This document shows, in pieces, positions 6,639-14,255 of a stretch of DNA of 21,790 nt (positions within the stretch are counted from its first letter, which is position 1; every line of letters starts with the position of its first letter). Source of the stretch: an uncultured Prevotella sp. (GTDB taxonomy: Bacteria > Bacteroidota > Bacteroidia > Bacteroidales > Bacteroidaceae); the NCBI GenBank assembly GCA_937916405.1, contig CALFUF010000095.1:1-21790 (forward strand), given 5' to 3'. The position numbers and the translations under genes are program-made. Under the pieces are notes generated by a model. That model ran no database searches, had not been told where the DNA came from, and saw nothing but the letters and a program-made list of their open reading frames with translations.

Positions 6639-7030
6639 TGATGGAAACAAACACAATCATTTGGATTAGCCTATCATGTATATGGCTTATCCTCTTTGCT
6701 TTGAATTTGAAGGCATACTTCTTTCAGAGGACGTTACACAAGATTCATCAGTATTCTGGACTTTCCAAGAAGAGTCTCAGTATTCTCGTGCCTACCTCTT
6801 ATTCTACAATCAACATGGTCTCAATGTTGAGATGGGTAGTTTTAGTAGCCTTGTTCTTCTACAATTGGATTGCAGGACTTGTATGCCTGGCAATAGAGAT
6901 TATACTTCCTATAGTCCTGCCCGAAGAAGATGATTTTAAGAATATTGGCATAATGAGGGAGGAACTAAAAAAGAAAGGAGGTTCACCTTCTCTAGATGAT
7001 GTACTGAAAGAGGTAATGGAAAAGATGTAG
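6638..7030 (+). CDS. Small membrane protein coupled to the TIR-like gene
   Basis: This 130-residue protein has hydrophobic segments at about residues 6-28 (IWISLSCIWLILFALNLKAY) and 64-94, the second long enough for two short spans, followed by a charged cytoplasmic C-terminus ending in repeated Glu/Lys helices. Its ATG shares a base with the stop codon of the TIR-like gene (TAATG), so translation is coupled and the two products are probably made in fixed proportion. I do not recognise the family. It may be a membrane partner, effector or anchor for the TIR protein; this is inference from the coupling. A second ATG directly after the first gives an alternative start one codon later. Confidence 0.7.
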   Translation: MMETNTIIWISLSCIWLILFALNLKAYFFQRTLHKIHQYSGLSKKSLSILVPTSYSTINMVSMLRWVVLVALFFYNWIAGLVCLAIEIILPIVLPEEDDFKNIGIMREELKKKGGSPSLDDVLKEVMEKM

Positions 7031-7054
7031 CAATAAACCAATAAAGTATATGAT

Positions 7055-7207
7055 ATGGAAAAGTTAGCAAAGTGGTGCGAAGAGCACCGCAGGGATTTTA
7101 TAGAAATCCTAAAGACGAAAGAGGTAAAGGATTATTTGGTGAAACAAGCCCTCTCTATTCTGACAGAGGAAGAGAGGGCCGAAGTACTGCGAGCGAGGGA
7201 GGCTTAG
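7055..7207 (+). CDS. 50-aa charged helical protein
   Basis: ATG at 7055 opens a 50-codon frame: MEKLAKWCEEHRRDF, then a helix with alternating Lys, Glu and Leu, ending LTEEERAEVLRAREA. It lies 24 bases after the membrane-protein gene, on the same strand. Codon use looks protein-like, and the terminal LTEEER/EVLRAR segment is a common amphipathic helix. The last bases (TAG at 7205-7207) overlap the stop of the convergent 126-aa gene. No family is recognised; it may close the cargo operon. Confidence 0.55.
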   Translation: MEKLAKWCEEHRRDFIEILKTKEVKDYLVKQALSILTEEERAEVLRAREA

Positions 7208-7584
7208 GATTGCTTCTGTACAAACCCAAGTTCGGCGAGTTCGCAATATACTTCCGCAAACAATGATGGATTAGCGTTCTTTAAAGTCTCCAGGCACTTT
7301 ACAACCAAGTCTGACTTACTCACAAGGTAGTCATGGACTATCGTGAGATTTGAAGCGTTCTTTGAAATATTAACACTCTTTCGCTCGCGCTGAACAAACA
7401 CGCTGTTAGCTACATTGCATGCTGATTCAAGCGTCTTAACGGGTAAGCCTTTCTTGGTCAGCCAGTTTTTTGTAGTCCAGTAATCGTAGGTTTCTTGTGC
7501 TGAAACGCTAAGTTTCCATTGATTGATACACTCTTGAATCTGTTCGATTGTAGGGATGCCGATTTCTTCTTCTTTGTACGTCAT
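7204..7584 (-). CDS. Hypothetical 126-aa protein convergent with cargo cassette
   Basis: This protein is unrecognised, mostly alpha-helical and soluble. The segment SAQETYDYWTTKNWLTKKGLPVKTLES has the spaced aromatic and basic pattern seen in small helical modules of some phage replication proteins, but this is too weak for a call. It is read toward the cargo cassette and the two stop codons overlap. Upstream, an inverted repeat GTGAA/TTCAC (7597-7614) lies 13 bases before the ATG and could be a regulator site. No consensus promoter was found directly upstream. Confidence 0.6.
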   Translation of the reverse strand: MTYKEEEIGIPTIEQIQECINQWKLSVSAQETYDYWTTKNWLTKKGLPVKTLESACNVANSVFVQRERKSVNISKNASNLTIVHDYLVSKSDLVVKCLETLKNANPSLFAEVYCELAELGFVQKQS

Positions 7585-7892
7585 GATGTATGGTGTTCAG
7601 TGAATCCTATAGTTCACCCAATGCTGCAAGATGAGGGTGCAGGGGGAGCAGCCGAAGAATATTGTTAACCTCTTATTACTAAGTTTTCTTCTACCTGCTA
7701 AGCCTTTGATTGAACGACCAATGCTGCATGGCTCTTATCGGAGTGGAGTTGCCTTTCGGCCTTGCAGACCTGATATTGGGTGTCTCGTTTCAGGATTTTG
7801 TGCTCCGTGTTCAAAAAGACTGCCGTTGTTTATCTGTCGGTTGGTAAGTCCGGCGCAGTACGGTGATTAACTGCTTCAGCGAAAGTGGTGTG

Positions 7893-7996
7893 AAACAAAA
7901 AATCCCCACCAGATAGTTCGAGTAACTGATGGGGACGTGCGGAGTTTAGAAAGCTCCTATATCGGTATGAACGATATTCCCAACTCGAACTTGACG
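7893..7996 (-). ncRNA. Candidate ~100-nt small RNA with own promoter and terminator
   Basis: On the minus strand, transcription starting near 7995 would give an RNA with a 5' single-stranded AGUUCGAGU, a perfect AUAUCG/CGAUAU hairpin (7959-7977), a second GGAG/CUCC hairpin (7941-7957), and a terminal ten-pair stem UCCCCAUCAG/CUGGUGGGGA (7902-7935) followed by six U residues. One pair of the terminator stem is G-U on the minus strand but mismatched on the plus strand, which favours minus-strand transcription. The terminator loop contains ACUCGAACU, the exact complement of the 5' end, so a pseudoknot or alternative fold is possible. I do not recognise the family. Confidence 0.6.
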
Positions 7997-7999
7997 GGT

Positions 8000-8032
8000 G
8001 CAAAGTTAGAGATTAATTCACGACCTCACAAA
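8000..8032 (-). promoter_or_regulatory. Promoter of candidate small RNA
   Basis: On the minus strand, -33 TTTG (8029-8032), a 20-base spacer and -7 TAACTTTGC (8000-8008) match the Bacteroidetes consensus. The -33 box is centred in a GACCT/AGGTC inverted repeat (8022-8036) that could bind a regulator. Confidence 0.65.
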
Positions 8033-8100
8033 GGTCATTAAGTTTAATTAAAACACAGGAAATAAGTATGAAAAAGGAAATTGTAAATTAAAATGAAAAC

Positions 8101-8128
8101 TGGTGGTGTTACTAATTTGTTACCACCA
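8101..8128 (-). terminator. Possible terminator downstream of murF-alr
   Basis: A seven-base stem TGGTGGT/ACCACCA with a 14-base loop is followed on the minus strand by GTTTTCATTTT. It lies about 190 bases past the murF-alr stop. The stem is GC-rich but the T-tract is interrupted, so the call is tentative. Confidence 0.35.
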
Positions 8129-8316
8129 AGAAAAACGTTCCCGATATTGATAATGGGAAACATCTGATTTACAACAATTTATAAACTTAAAAAAGCCGAA
8201 AAGGACTGAATCCCAACGGGACCACCATGATAATGGGGAGCAAGTTCTTAAAAACGACCTCCCCATCTCATTGAGAGAGAGTAAATTACCAATGTAAACT
8301 TTTGTTTTTCAGCACA

Positions 8317-10722
8317 TTAGTCCTGATAATACACCTTCTTCACACGACCGCTGACACTCGTCATCACCTCATAGGGGATGGTGTCGAGGACATCAGAGAG
8401 GACGGTGACGGGCAGATGCTCTCCAAAGATCTCCACGCTGTCACCCTCCTTGCAGTCGATATCCGTCACGTCAATCATAGCCACATCCATACAGATATTA
8501 CCCACGTAGGGGGCTTTCTGTCCGTTTACCAGACAATAGCACTTGCCACGTCCCAAATGACGGTTCAGTCCGTCAGCATAACCGATAGGAATGGCGGCAA
8601 TAACGGAGTCACGGGTCAAGACACCCTTACGGCTATACCCTACTGTCTCCTCCTTGGGGACATGACGTAACTGGAGGATGGTGGTCTTGAGGGTACTGAC
8701 GGTTTGTAGCATACGGTTGTCACGCGGATCGACACCATACAGTCCTAACCCTAAGCGGCACATATCCATCTGACGCTCAGGGAAATGCTCGATGGCAGCA
8801 GAGTTATCCATGTGACGCAGTATTTTATGCGAGAAGGCAGCCTGCAGTTTCTTGCTTGCCACATCAAATTTCTCAAACTGCATCGAAGAGAAATTGTCGA
8901 AATCATCGCTGTCTGACCCTACGAAATGAGAGAATACCGAACGAGGGATGATGGCATTCTGTCGTTTCAACCGTGCGATGACCTCATCGATGTCTTTCTC
9001 AGGGTCGAAGCCCAGACGATGCATTCCCGTATCCAGTTTGATATGTACGGGCAAGCCCGTAATACCCTCTTTCTCCGCCGCATGGATCAACGCATCCATC
9101 AGTCGGAAGGAATAGACCTCCGGTTCCAAGTCGTAGTCGAACATTGTCTTGAAGGCAGTCATCTCAGGATTCATGATCATGATATTCTGGGTGATGCCAT
9201 GACGACGGAGCGTCACGCCCTCGTCAGCGACAGCCACGGCAAGATAGTCGACCCGATGGTCCTGCAACGTCTTTGCCACCTCCACAGCACCAGCACCATA
9301 GGCATCCGCCTTCACCATGCACACCAGTTTGGTCTCTGGTTTCAGGAACGAGCGATAGAAGTTCAGGTTATCCACCACCGCATTCAGGTTGACCTCCAAG
9401 ATGGTCTCATGCACTTTCTGTTCCAAGAGTTCCGTGAGATGGTCGAATCCAAAGACACGGGCACCCTTCAACAAGATCACCTCATCATGCAGACTACGAA
9501 ACAGGTCACTACTCACAAACTGTTCGACACTGGGAAAGAACGCTTTGTCAGCCACCGTTATCACATCAGCATGCGACTGGATAGCGGTACCTATACCTAT
9601 CAGGCGGTCGATACCACGTTTCTGACAGAGGTCACTGACCTCCCGATAGAGTGCTGATTTATCCATTCCTGTCTGTTGGATATCACTGAGAATCAAGGTA
9701 CGGTGACGCCCCTGATTCTCCGGGCGACGGTTCATGAAGTCGAGGGCGATATCCAGAGAGTTGATATCGGAGTTATAGGAGTCGTTGATCAACGTGCAGC
9801 CATGCTGTCCCTCCTTGACCTCCAGTCGCATGGCGACAGGTTCCAGCTGTGACATCCGTGCGTCAAGGTCTTCGACTGTCACACCAAGATAGAGGGCGAT
9901 AGCGGCACAGGCGAAGGAGCACTCCAAGGAAGCCTCATCGATAAAGGGAAGGTGGTATTCGCCACGGGTTCCTTTGTAAATATAGGAGATGCTAGTAGAA
10001 CTAGGAATACTAGGAATACTAGGAGAACTAGAAATACTAGCTATATACAACGGTGCCGACTGATTCTCACGGCTCCACCCTATTTTCTCACCCTTATAGC
10101 CAGAGCGGCGGATGCAGCGGCTGATGGTATCGTTGTCACTGTCGTAAGCGATGACTTTCGCACCATGGAAGAGGTGTAGTTTCTCCATACACTTCTCATC
10201 CATCGAACGGAAGTTCTTCTGATGGGCAGTACCCAAGGAGGTCAACACACCAATGGTGGGCTGGATGATGTCATGCAGCGACTGCATCTCACCCGGCTCA
10301 CTGATACCAGCCTCGAAGACACCCACCTGTGTCTGCTCGTTCAACAACCATACCGACAAGGGTACACCAATCTGGGAGTTATAACTACGGGGCGAGCGCG
10401 TCACCACCATCTGTGGCGACAGGATCTGGTACAGCCACTCCTTCACCATCGTCTTACCATTCGAGCCAGTGATACCCACGATAGGGATGTCAAACTCATC
10501 ACGATGACGCTCCGCCAGTCGTTGCAACGCCTCCAAAGGAGAAGGTACTACTAAGAAGTTGGCATCTTCATAAGAGGTGAGAGGTGAGAGGTGAGAGGTG
10601 AGAGGTGAGAGGTGAGAGGTGAGAGGTGAGAGATGAATTCTCCACCACGAAATTCCGAACCCCACGGCGATATAGGTCATCGATATACTTATGTCCGTCA
10701 TTCCGTTGGGAACGAAGGGCAA
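8317..10722 (-). CDS. murF-alr: MurF-alanine racemase fusion, main frame (lacks N-domain in frame)
   Basis: This frame encodes the bulk of a bifunctional enzyme. The MurF central and C-terminal domains (about residues 51-435) carry the ATP loop GITGSNGKT (83-91) and join D-Ala-D-Ala to UDP-MurNAc-tripeptide. Alanine racemase (about 438-801) carries the PLP lysine in MVKADAYGAG (Lys471) and the catalytic Tyr in VGYSRKG (Tyr696), and supplies D-alanine for the same pathway. The fusion is typical of Bacteroidales. True protein begins at about residue 51 (YEDANFLVVP). The first 27 residues are an out-of-frame reading of the N-terminal Mur domain and residues 28-50 are the LSPLTSH repeat. The missing domain lies in another frame at 10568-10849. 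The gene is therefore frameshifted in this sequence at a 7-bp tandem repeat. An in-frame SIPSIPSS insertion lies near residues 230-245. Confidence 0.92.
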   Translation of the reverse strand: MPFVPNGMTDISISMTYIAVGFGISWWRIHLSPLTSHLSPLTSHLSPLTSYEDANFLVVPSPLEALQRLAERHRDEFDIPIVGITGSNGKTMVKEWLYQILSPQMVVTRSPRSYNSQIGVPLSVWLLNEQTQVGVFEAGISEPGEMQSLHDIIQPTIGVLTSLGTAHQKNFRSMDEKCMEKLHLFHGAKVIAYDSDNDTISRCIRRSGYKGEKIGWSRENQSAPLYIASISSSPSIPSIPSSTSISYIYKGTRGEYHLPFIDEASLECSFACAAIALYLGVTVEDLDARMSQLEPVAMRLEVKEGQHGCTLINDSYNSDINSLDIALDFMNRRPENQGRHRTLILSDIQQTGMDKSALYREVSDLCQKRGIDRLIGIGTAIQSHADVITVADKAFFPSVEQFVSSDLFRSLHDEVILLKGARVFGFDHLTELLEQKVHETILEVNLNAVVDNLNFYRSFLKPETKLVCMVKADAYGAGAVEVAKTLQDHRVDYLAVAVADEGVTLRRHGITQNIMIMNPEMTAFKTMFDYDLEPEVYSFRLMDALIHAAEKEGITGLPVHIKLDTGMHRLGFDPEKDIDEVIARLKRQNAIIPRSVFSHFVGSDSDDFDNFSSMQFEKFDVASKKLQAAFSHKILRHMDNSAAIEHFPERQMDMCRLGLGLYGVDPRDNRMLQTVSTLKTTILQLRHVPKEETVGYSRKGVLTRDSVIAAIPIGYADGLNRHLGRGKCYCLVNGQKAPYVGNICMDVAMIDVTDIDCKEGDSVEIFGEHLPVTVLSDVLDTIPYEVMTSVSGRVKKVYYQD
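9992..10040. repeat. In-frame 9-bp tandem repeat inside murF
   Basis: Five units starting with CTAG (CTAGTAGAA, CTAGGAATA twice, CTAGGAGAA, CTAGAAATA) run head to tail and end in a further CTAG. On the coding strand they specify a Ser/Ile/Pro-rich loop. Unit length is a multiple of three, so copy changes would lengthen or shorten the loop without shifting the frame. Confidence 0.85.
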
Positions 10723-10849
10723 AAAACAAAGTCTCCTCAGGGAAACACAAGGAACGACTGTCAGTCAACAGCCATCCTATTTTAGCATCGGCATGCCCGA
10801 TACGACGGGCACCCATAAGTGTTGTAATCTTTTCTATGGTATAAATCAT
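10568..10849 (-). CDS. murF: MurF N-terminal domain fragment, frame broken at heptamer repeat
   Basis: This 93-residue frame holds the Mur ligase N-terminal substrate-binding domain: MIYTIEKITTLMGARRIG, then IGWLLTDSRSLCFPEETLFFALR and NDGHKYIDDLYRRGVRNFVVE. It then enters the tandem repeat, reads LTSHLSP several times and stops at 10568. The next part of MurF, from DANFLVVPSPLEAL, is present immediately downstream but in a different frame. The ATG is shared with the stop of the GSCFA gene (ATGA), so this is clearly the natural start of murF-alr. As sequenced, translation ends after the first domain. A loss of one repeat unit (7 bases) or a gain of two (14 bases) would join the two frames. 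Confidence 0.85.
   Translation of the reverse strand: MIYTIEKITTLMGARRIGHADAKIGWLLTDSRSLCFPEETLFFALRSQRNDGHKYIDDLYRRGVRNFVVENSSLTSHLSPLTSHLSPLTSHLL
10574..10636. repeat. Heptanucleotide tandem repeat in murF (GAGGTGA)n
   Basis: Eight perfect GAGGTGA units (10574-10629) are followed by one unit with a single change (GAGATGA, 10630-10636). On the coding strand three units encode seven residues, LTSHLSP. Seven is not a multiple of three, so each unit change shifts the murF-alr frame. Such arrays mutate by strand slippage. Confidence 0.97.
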
Positions 10850-11649
10850 AGTGCAAAGGTAGGATATTTCTTCTTCAACTCGTCTACTTTTAACATAGTT
10901 TTATCCACAAAAGCCTTATATTCCTCCGAATAAGGATGAAAAGGCTTGTGGTTCAGTGCTTGTTTGATGGGACGCCACTCCTGCAGGAATGCCTTTGTAG
11001 CCTCACTGAAATAGGTTTCTGACAGGCGTTCCCAGATATAGTCGACGGTCTGTTCGGAGGGATGCAGCATATCTGCGGAGTAGAAACGGTAGTCTCGCAG
11101 CTCATCATTCACCAGTTCGTAGGCTGGGAAGTAGCTGGGGGGACTGGGGGTTCTAGTTACCTTATCGGCTGCCAACAGTAATGTCGCTTTGGATAGCTGA
11201 CTACCATGAAACCCGTATTTCTGATAGCGTATAGGACTGACTGTCAATACCACCTGCACGTCAGGGCGACGTTTCCGCAAGATATTGACAGCCTTGCATA
11301 GATAGTCCGCACACTCATCCACCGTCAGCTCCTCTTCATGGAAGAGATGGTGTGGTCGTTTCTCACAATTATCCACGATTTCCCCCGTCTCTTTCAACCG
11401 ATAGACATGGTTGGTACCTAAGGTCAGGAAGACCACACGGGGGGCATCCTCTATCCGCTCGATAGTATGGAGAATAGAGGCAGGGTTATACATCACCCCG
11501 AAAGGGTTGACCACCGCTTTGAACTTATCCTCCACGAAACGTCTGCCGATGCTGTCTGCAAAGCAGGAGCCTACGAACAACATCTGCTCCATCGGTTCTA
11601 TCTGGAAGGTCGGTTTGGGGATGTCAACAACCGTTCTGAACTCCATCAT
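10846..11649 (-). CDS. GSCFA-domain protein
   Basis: This 267-residue protein carries the family-defining motif: MLFVGSCFADSIGRRF (about residues 23-38, PF08885). Further SGNH-esterase-like blocks include a second block around VFLTLGTNHVYRL and a late DMLHPSEQTVDYIWERL. The fold suggests a serine esterase or acyltransferase, but substrate is unknown for the family. It starts two bases after yfhO and its stop overlaps the murF start by four bases, so it belongs to a tight three-gene operon, and a link to envelope building is plausible. An unusual TRTPSPPSYFPAYE segment (about residue 166) looks like a short low-complexity insertion in a loop where relatives, as I recall them, are less Pro/Ser-rich. 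Confidence 0.88.
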   Translation of the reverse strand: MMEFRTVVDIPKPTFQIEPMEQMLFVGSCFADSIGRRFVEDKFKAVVNPFGVMYNPASILHTIERIEDAPRVVFLTLGTNHVYRLKETGEIVDNCEKRPHHLFHEEELTVDECADYLCKAVNILRKRRPDVQVVLTVSPIRYQKYGFHGSQLSKATLLLAADKVTRTPSPPSYFPAYELVNDELRDYRFYSADMLHPSEQTVDYIWERLSETYFSEATKAFLQEWRPIKQALNHKPFHPYSEEYKAFVDKTMLKVDELKKKYPTFAL

Positions 11650-11651
11650 CT

Positions 11652-14162
11652 TTATGCTTTTGGTGACTTCTTCCGTTGGAGATAGGCTTGTACGGCAAGT
11701 CCTATCAATATCAGGAGCAGAATACCCAGAGCCACATAAGCTATCGTTTCCGTCGTGGTGATGCTCTTCGGGAAGAAACTCAGGACGATCTCATGCTTAC
11801 CCGGTTTCACGGACAAGGCACGCAACACATAATCGACACGTCCCAGTTCCTGTTCCACACCATCCACTGTCGCTGTCCATCCAGGATAGTAGATCTCTGA
11901 GAACACGATGACACCACCCTTTCCAGACTCCACCTCGTAAGACAGTCGGTTAGGCTCGTAACTCTTGATACGTACCACGCTCACCGTGTCCTGTTCGGCA
12001 CTTGTACCCAGCTGGTCCTTGAACTTAGCATCGACAACCGCTTCGTGACGCAGGTTCAGTTTGCCAAGCATATCCAGTTCCTGATTGGCATTATCCACAA
12101 AGGTCACCTTGTCTACCAGCCAAGCATTACCATAGGTGTAGGGATTCTCCACCGGGACGGTCTGTCCACCCTGCAGCGGCAGGATGAAATACTTTGTATT
12201 CAGCATGTTCAGCACAGGATAAACGGAATCCCCTTTCACCTGTGTCATATCACCCTGCGCCTCAGCGATAGCACTATATGCCTGATCCATCTCTTTAGAG
12301 ATATAGGCATCAATCAGTTCCTGATAGCGACGTAGCTTGGCGGCATGATAACCTCCGATGCTCTTCACATAGAAGCTCGTCTCGTTCTCGTTGAAAGTAT
12401 TCGACGCAAGATTCAGCACACGATAGTCGAGCGACTTGTCTTGCAGGATATGGTCGATAGCCGTTGATTTCTGTACAGGTTCCTCACGAACGGTCTTGGA
12501 CACAAACATATCATCATTCAGGTAGCGTTTGTTAATCTGCCACATATCAAAGAGACAAAGCACGGTGAGGAGTCCCACGAGCCATTCGGCACGTAACTTA
12601 CGATATTTGTAAAGGAACAGACAGACAGTCCCTATCACTATGATCCAGAAAGAACGCCAGCAGTCCGCCGTAAACACAGCAACACGCATCTCCGTCAGGT
12701 TCTGGAGTAGTGGAGCGAGTTGCTCTTCAGGAATCTGTCGCATTGCCTGCATCTCACTGAAACTGATATAGTCGGGGAAGAACAGTTTCGGCAGCAGGGC
12801 GAATAACAGCGTGAGTCCACCCGTCAGTCCAAAAGCAATATATACATATTTGATTTTCCTCGTCATGATCTCCGGCTCGTCAACGACCTTCTTTAACGCC
12901 AGCATGGCAAGCAGAGGAATCGTGAACTCCGCAATGACAAGAATAGACGCCACGGTACGGAACTTCGCATACATCGGGATATAGTCGAGGAAGAAATCCG
13001 TAAACGGCATGAAGTTACGTCCCCATGACAACAGGATAGAGAGAATCGTCACTACCAGCAACGCCCACTTCAACGGTCCCTTGACGATAAACAGTCCCAA
13101 GATAAAGAGCATCAGTACAAAAGCCCCGACATACACAGGTCCTGCCGTCATCGGCTGGTTACCCCAATACTGTCCTATCTGCTCATAGATACCCAGATAA
13201 TCATTATTGGCATGTTCCATTGCCGTCTTGTTCTGTACCATGGGGACAGAAGCACCACCCTTTGTATTGGGTACCAGCAATGTCCATGTCTCATCGATAC
13301 CATAGCTCCATTGGGTGATATAGTCACGATCCAGTCCGCTCGATGTCTGGTTGGCGGCATTCGCCTTCACCAACTCACTCTTACCACGCATCGACTCCTT
13401 GCCGTACTCCCAGGTATGATAAAGGTTCGACATATTGATACAGATACCGATCAACGCACCGGCAAGACAGACACCTGTCGCCTTCAACAGATGCTGCCAC
13501 TCTTTTCTCTTAGCACCCTCGATGATGAAGGCTATCACCATCGCAAGAATGATAAAGAGGTAATAATAGGTCATCTGCACATGGTTAGCAAGTACTTCCA
13601 ACGCACAGAACAAAGCAGTGACGATCAGTCCCCACGCATATTTCCCCCGATAAGCAAGTACCACACCCGCAATCATCGGTGGCAAGTAAGCAAGCGCAAT
13701 CACCTTCCAGATATGTCCCGCGGCGATGATGATGAAGAAATAACTGCTAAAAGCCCATACCACAGCTCCCAACGTAGCAAGATACCAGCGGAAGTCAAAG
13801 GCACGCAACAAGATATAGAAGCCCAACAGATAGGCAAACACATACCAAACGTTCTCCGGCAGCCACAAGTGGTAAGCTTTCTCCACCTTTGCCAAGGTGT
13901 CCGTACTCTTATACGACGGAGCCGTCTGGTAGGTAGGCATACCGCTGAACACCGCATTGGTCCAACGGGTACGTTCCCCTGTGCGCTGGTAGTATTCCGA
14001 CGCTTCCTGTCCTGCTCCACGTCCAGCAGAGGTGTCGTGACGATACAAGATACGTCCCTCTATATCCGCAGGGAAGAAATAAGCGAATGAGATAACAGCG
14101 AATAACACTATGGCAATAATATCAGGCAGCCATTGCTTCAAATTTTTCTTCATCTTTTTCAT
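11652..14162 (-). CDS. YfhO-family polytopic membrane protein
   Basis: This 836-residue membrane protein belongs to the YfhO family (PF09586). A basic N-terminus precedes a first span (IIAIVLFAVISFAYFFPA). A large outside loop follows with HDTSAGRGAGQEA and WTNAVFSGMPTYQT, then many membrane spans through about residue 550. A C-terminal extracytoplasmic beta domain (about 580-800, with YYPGWTATVDGVEQ) and a final span (IAYVALGILLLILIGLAV) complete it. The architecture resembles GT-C-type glycosyltransferases, and YfhO of Bacillus takes part in lipoteichoic-acid glycosylation. The Bacteroidetes substrate is not known. It is the first gene of the yfhO-GSCFA-murF-alr operon, with a consensus promoter just upstream. 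The start could be the first ATG or the Met four residues later. Confidence 0.9.
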   Translation of the reverse strand: MKKMKKNLKQWLPDIIAIVLFAVISFAYFFPADIEGRILYRHDTSAGRGAGQEASEYYQRTGERTRWTNAVFSGMPTYQTAPSYKSTDTLAKVEKAYHLWLPENVWYVFAYLLGFYILLRAFDFRWYLATLGAVVWAFSSYFFIIIAAGHIWKVIALAYLPPMIAGVVLAYRGKYAWGLIVTALFCALEVLANHVQMTYYYLFIILAMVIAFIIEGAKRKEWQHLLKATGVCLAGALIGICINMSNLYHTWEYGKESMRGKSELVKANAANQTSSGLDRDYITQWSYGIDETWTLLVPNTKGGASVPMVQNKTAMEHANNDYLGIYEQIGQYWGNQPMTAGPVYVGAFVLMLFILGLFIVKGPLKWALLVVTILSILLSWGRNFMPFTDFFLDYIPMYAKFRTVASILVIAEFTIPLLAMLALKKVVDEPEIMTRKIKYVYIAFGLTGGLTLLFALLPKLFFPDYISFSEMQAMRQIPEEQLAPLLQNLTEMRVAVFTADCWRSFWIIVIGTVCLFLYKYRKLRAEWLVGLLTVLCLFDMWQINKRYLNDDMFVSKTVREEPVQKSTAIDHILQDKSLDYRVLNLASNTFNENETSFYVKSIGGYHAAKLRRYQELIDAYISKEMDQAYSAIAEAQGDMTQVKGDSVYPVLNMLNTKYFILPLQGGQTVPVENPYTYGNAWLVDKVTFVDNANQELDMLGKLNLRHEAVVDAKFKDQLGTSAEQDTVSVVRIKSYEPNRLSYEVESGKGGVIVFSEIYYPGWTATVDGVEQELGRVDYVLRALSVKPGKHEIVLSFFPKSITTTETIAYVALGILLLILIGLAVQAYLQRKKSPKA

Positions 14163-14171
14163 ATTTTGCGC

Positions 14172-14203
14172 ACAAAGGTAACAAATTATTCTGAATTTTC
14201 AAT
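14172..14203 (-). promoter_or_regulatory. Promoter of yfhO operon
   Basis: On the minus strand, -7 TACCTTTGT (14172-14180) lies 19 bases from ATTG (14200-14203). It sits 10 bases before the yfhO ATG, so the leader would be very short or absent. Confidence 0.5.
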
Positions 14204-14224
14204 TCTCATTTCTCAATTTATTCG

Positions 14225-14233
14225 TACCTTTGC
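14225..14233 (+). promoter_or_regulatory. -7 element of the nucleosidase operon promoter
   Basis: TACCTTTGC matches TAnnTTTGC 22 bases before the ATG of the nucleosidase gene. The -33 region is AT-rich without a clear TTTG. It is divergent from the yfhO promoter, sharing about 90 bases of intergenic DNA. Confidence 0.55.
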
Positions 14234-14255
14234 ACCATAAATAATATTAAGCAAT

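Larger units (their letters stand above)
7585..8316. other. 732-base gene-free interval at probable prophage/host boundary
   Basis: The plus-strand 79-codon frame at 7631-7870 has no protein-like features. The first 300 bases hold little beyond the repeated nonamer AATGCTGCA (7619 and 7719). The rest contains the candidate small RNA (7893-7996), a TGGTGGT/ACCACCA repeat (8101-8128), TTCCC/GGGAA (8138-8159) and ATGGGGAG/CTCCCCAT (8233-8266). Neither an integrase nor a clear attachment repeat is visible. Confidence 0.5.

Noticed and set aside
2860..7633. Shared 13-mer ATGCTGCAAGATG at about 2857 and 7621, considered as an attachment repeat
   Set aside because: A match of this length is expected by chance in a window this size, and one copy lies inside a coding gene.
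7631..7870. 79-codon plus-strand frame left of the small RNA
   Set aside because: Cys/Pro/Arg-rich composition, no ribosome site, no recognisable fold; the stretch looks non-coding.
8068..8167. Two tiny plus-strand frames (7 and 24 codons), the second beginning MKTGGV
   Set aside because: Considered as a leader or RiPP precursor because of the GG, but there are no modification genes nearby and the frame is explained by the TGGTGGT inverted repeat.
10855..10863. TACCTTTGC at the end of the GSCFA gene, as an internal murF promoter
   Set aside because: The -7 match is good but no TTTG-like -33 box lies 19-21 bases upstream, and the genes overlap as one operon.
13212..14090. 292-codon plus-strand frame
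   Set aside because: Antisense shadow of the yfhO gene; His/Arg-rich composition without domains.
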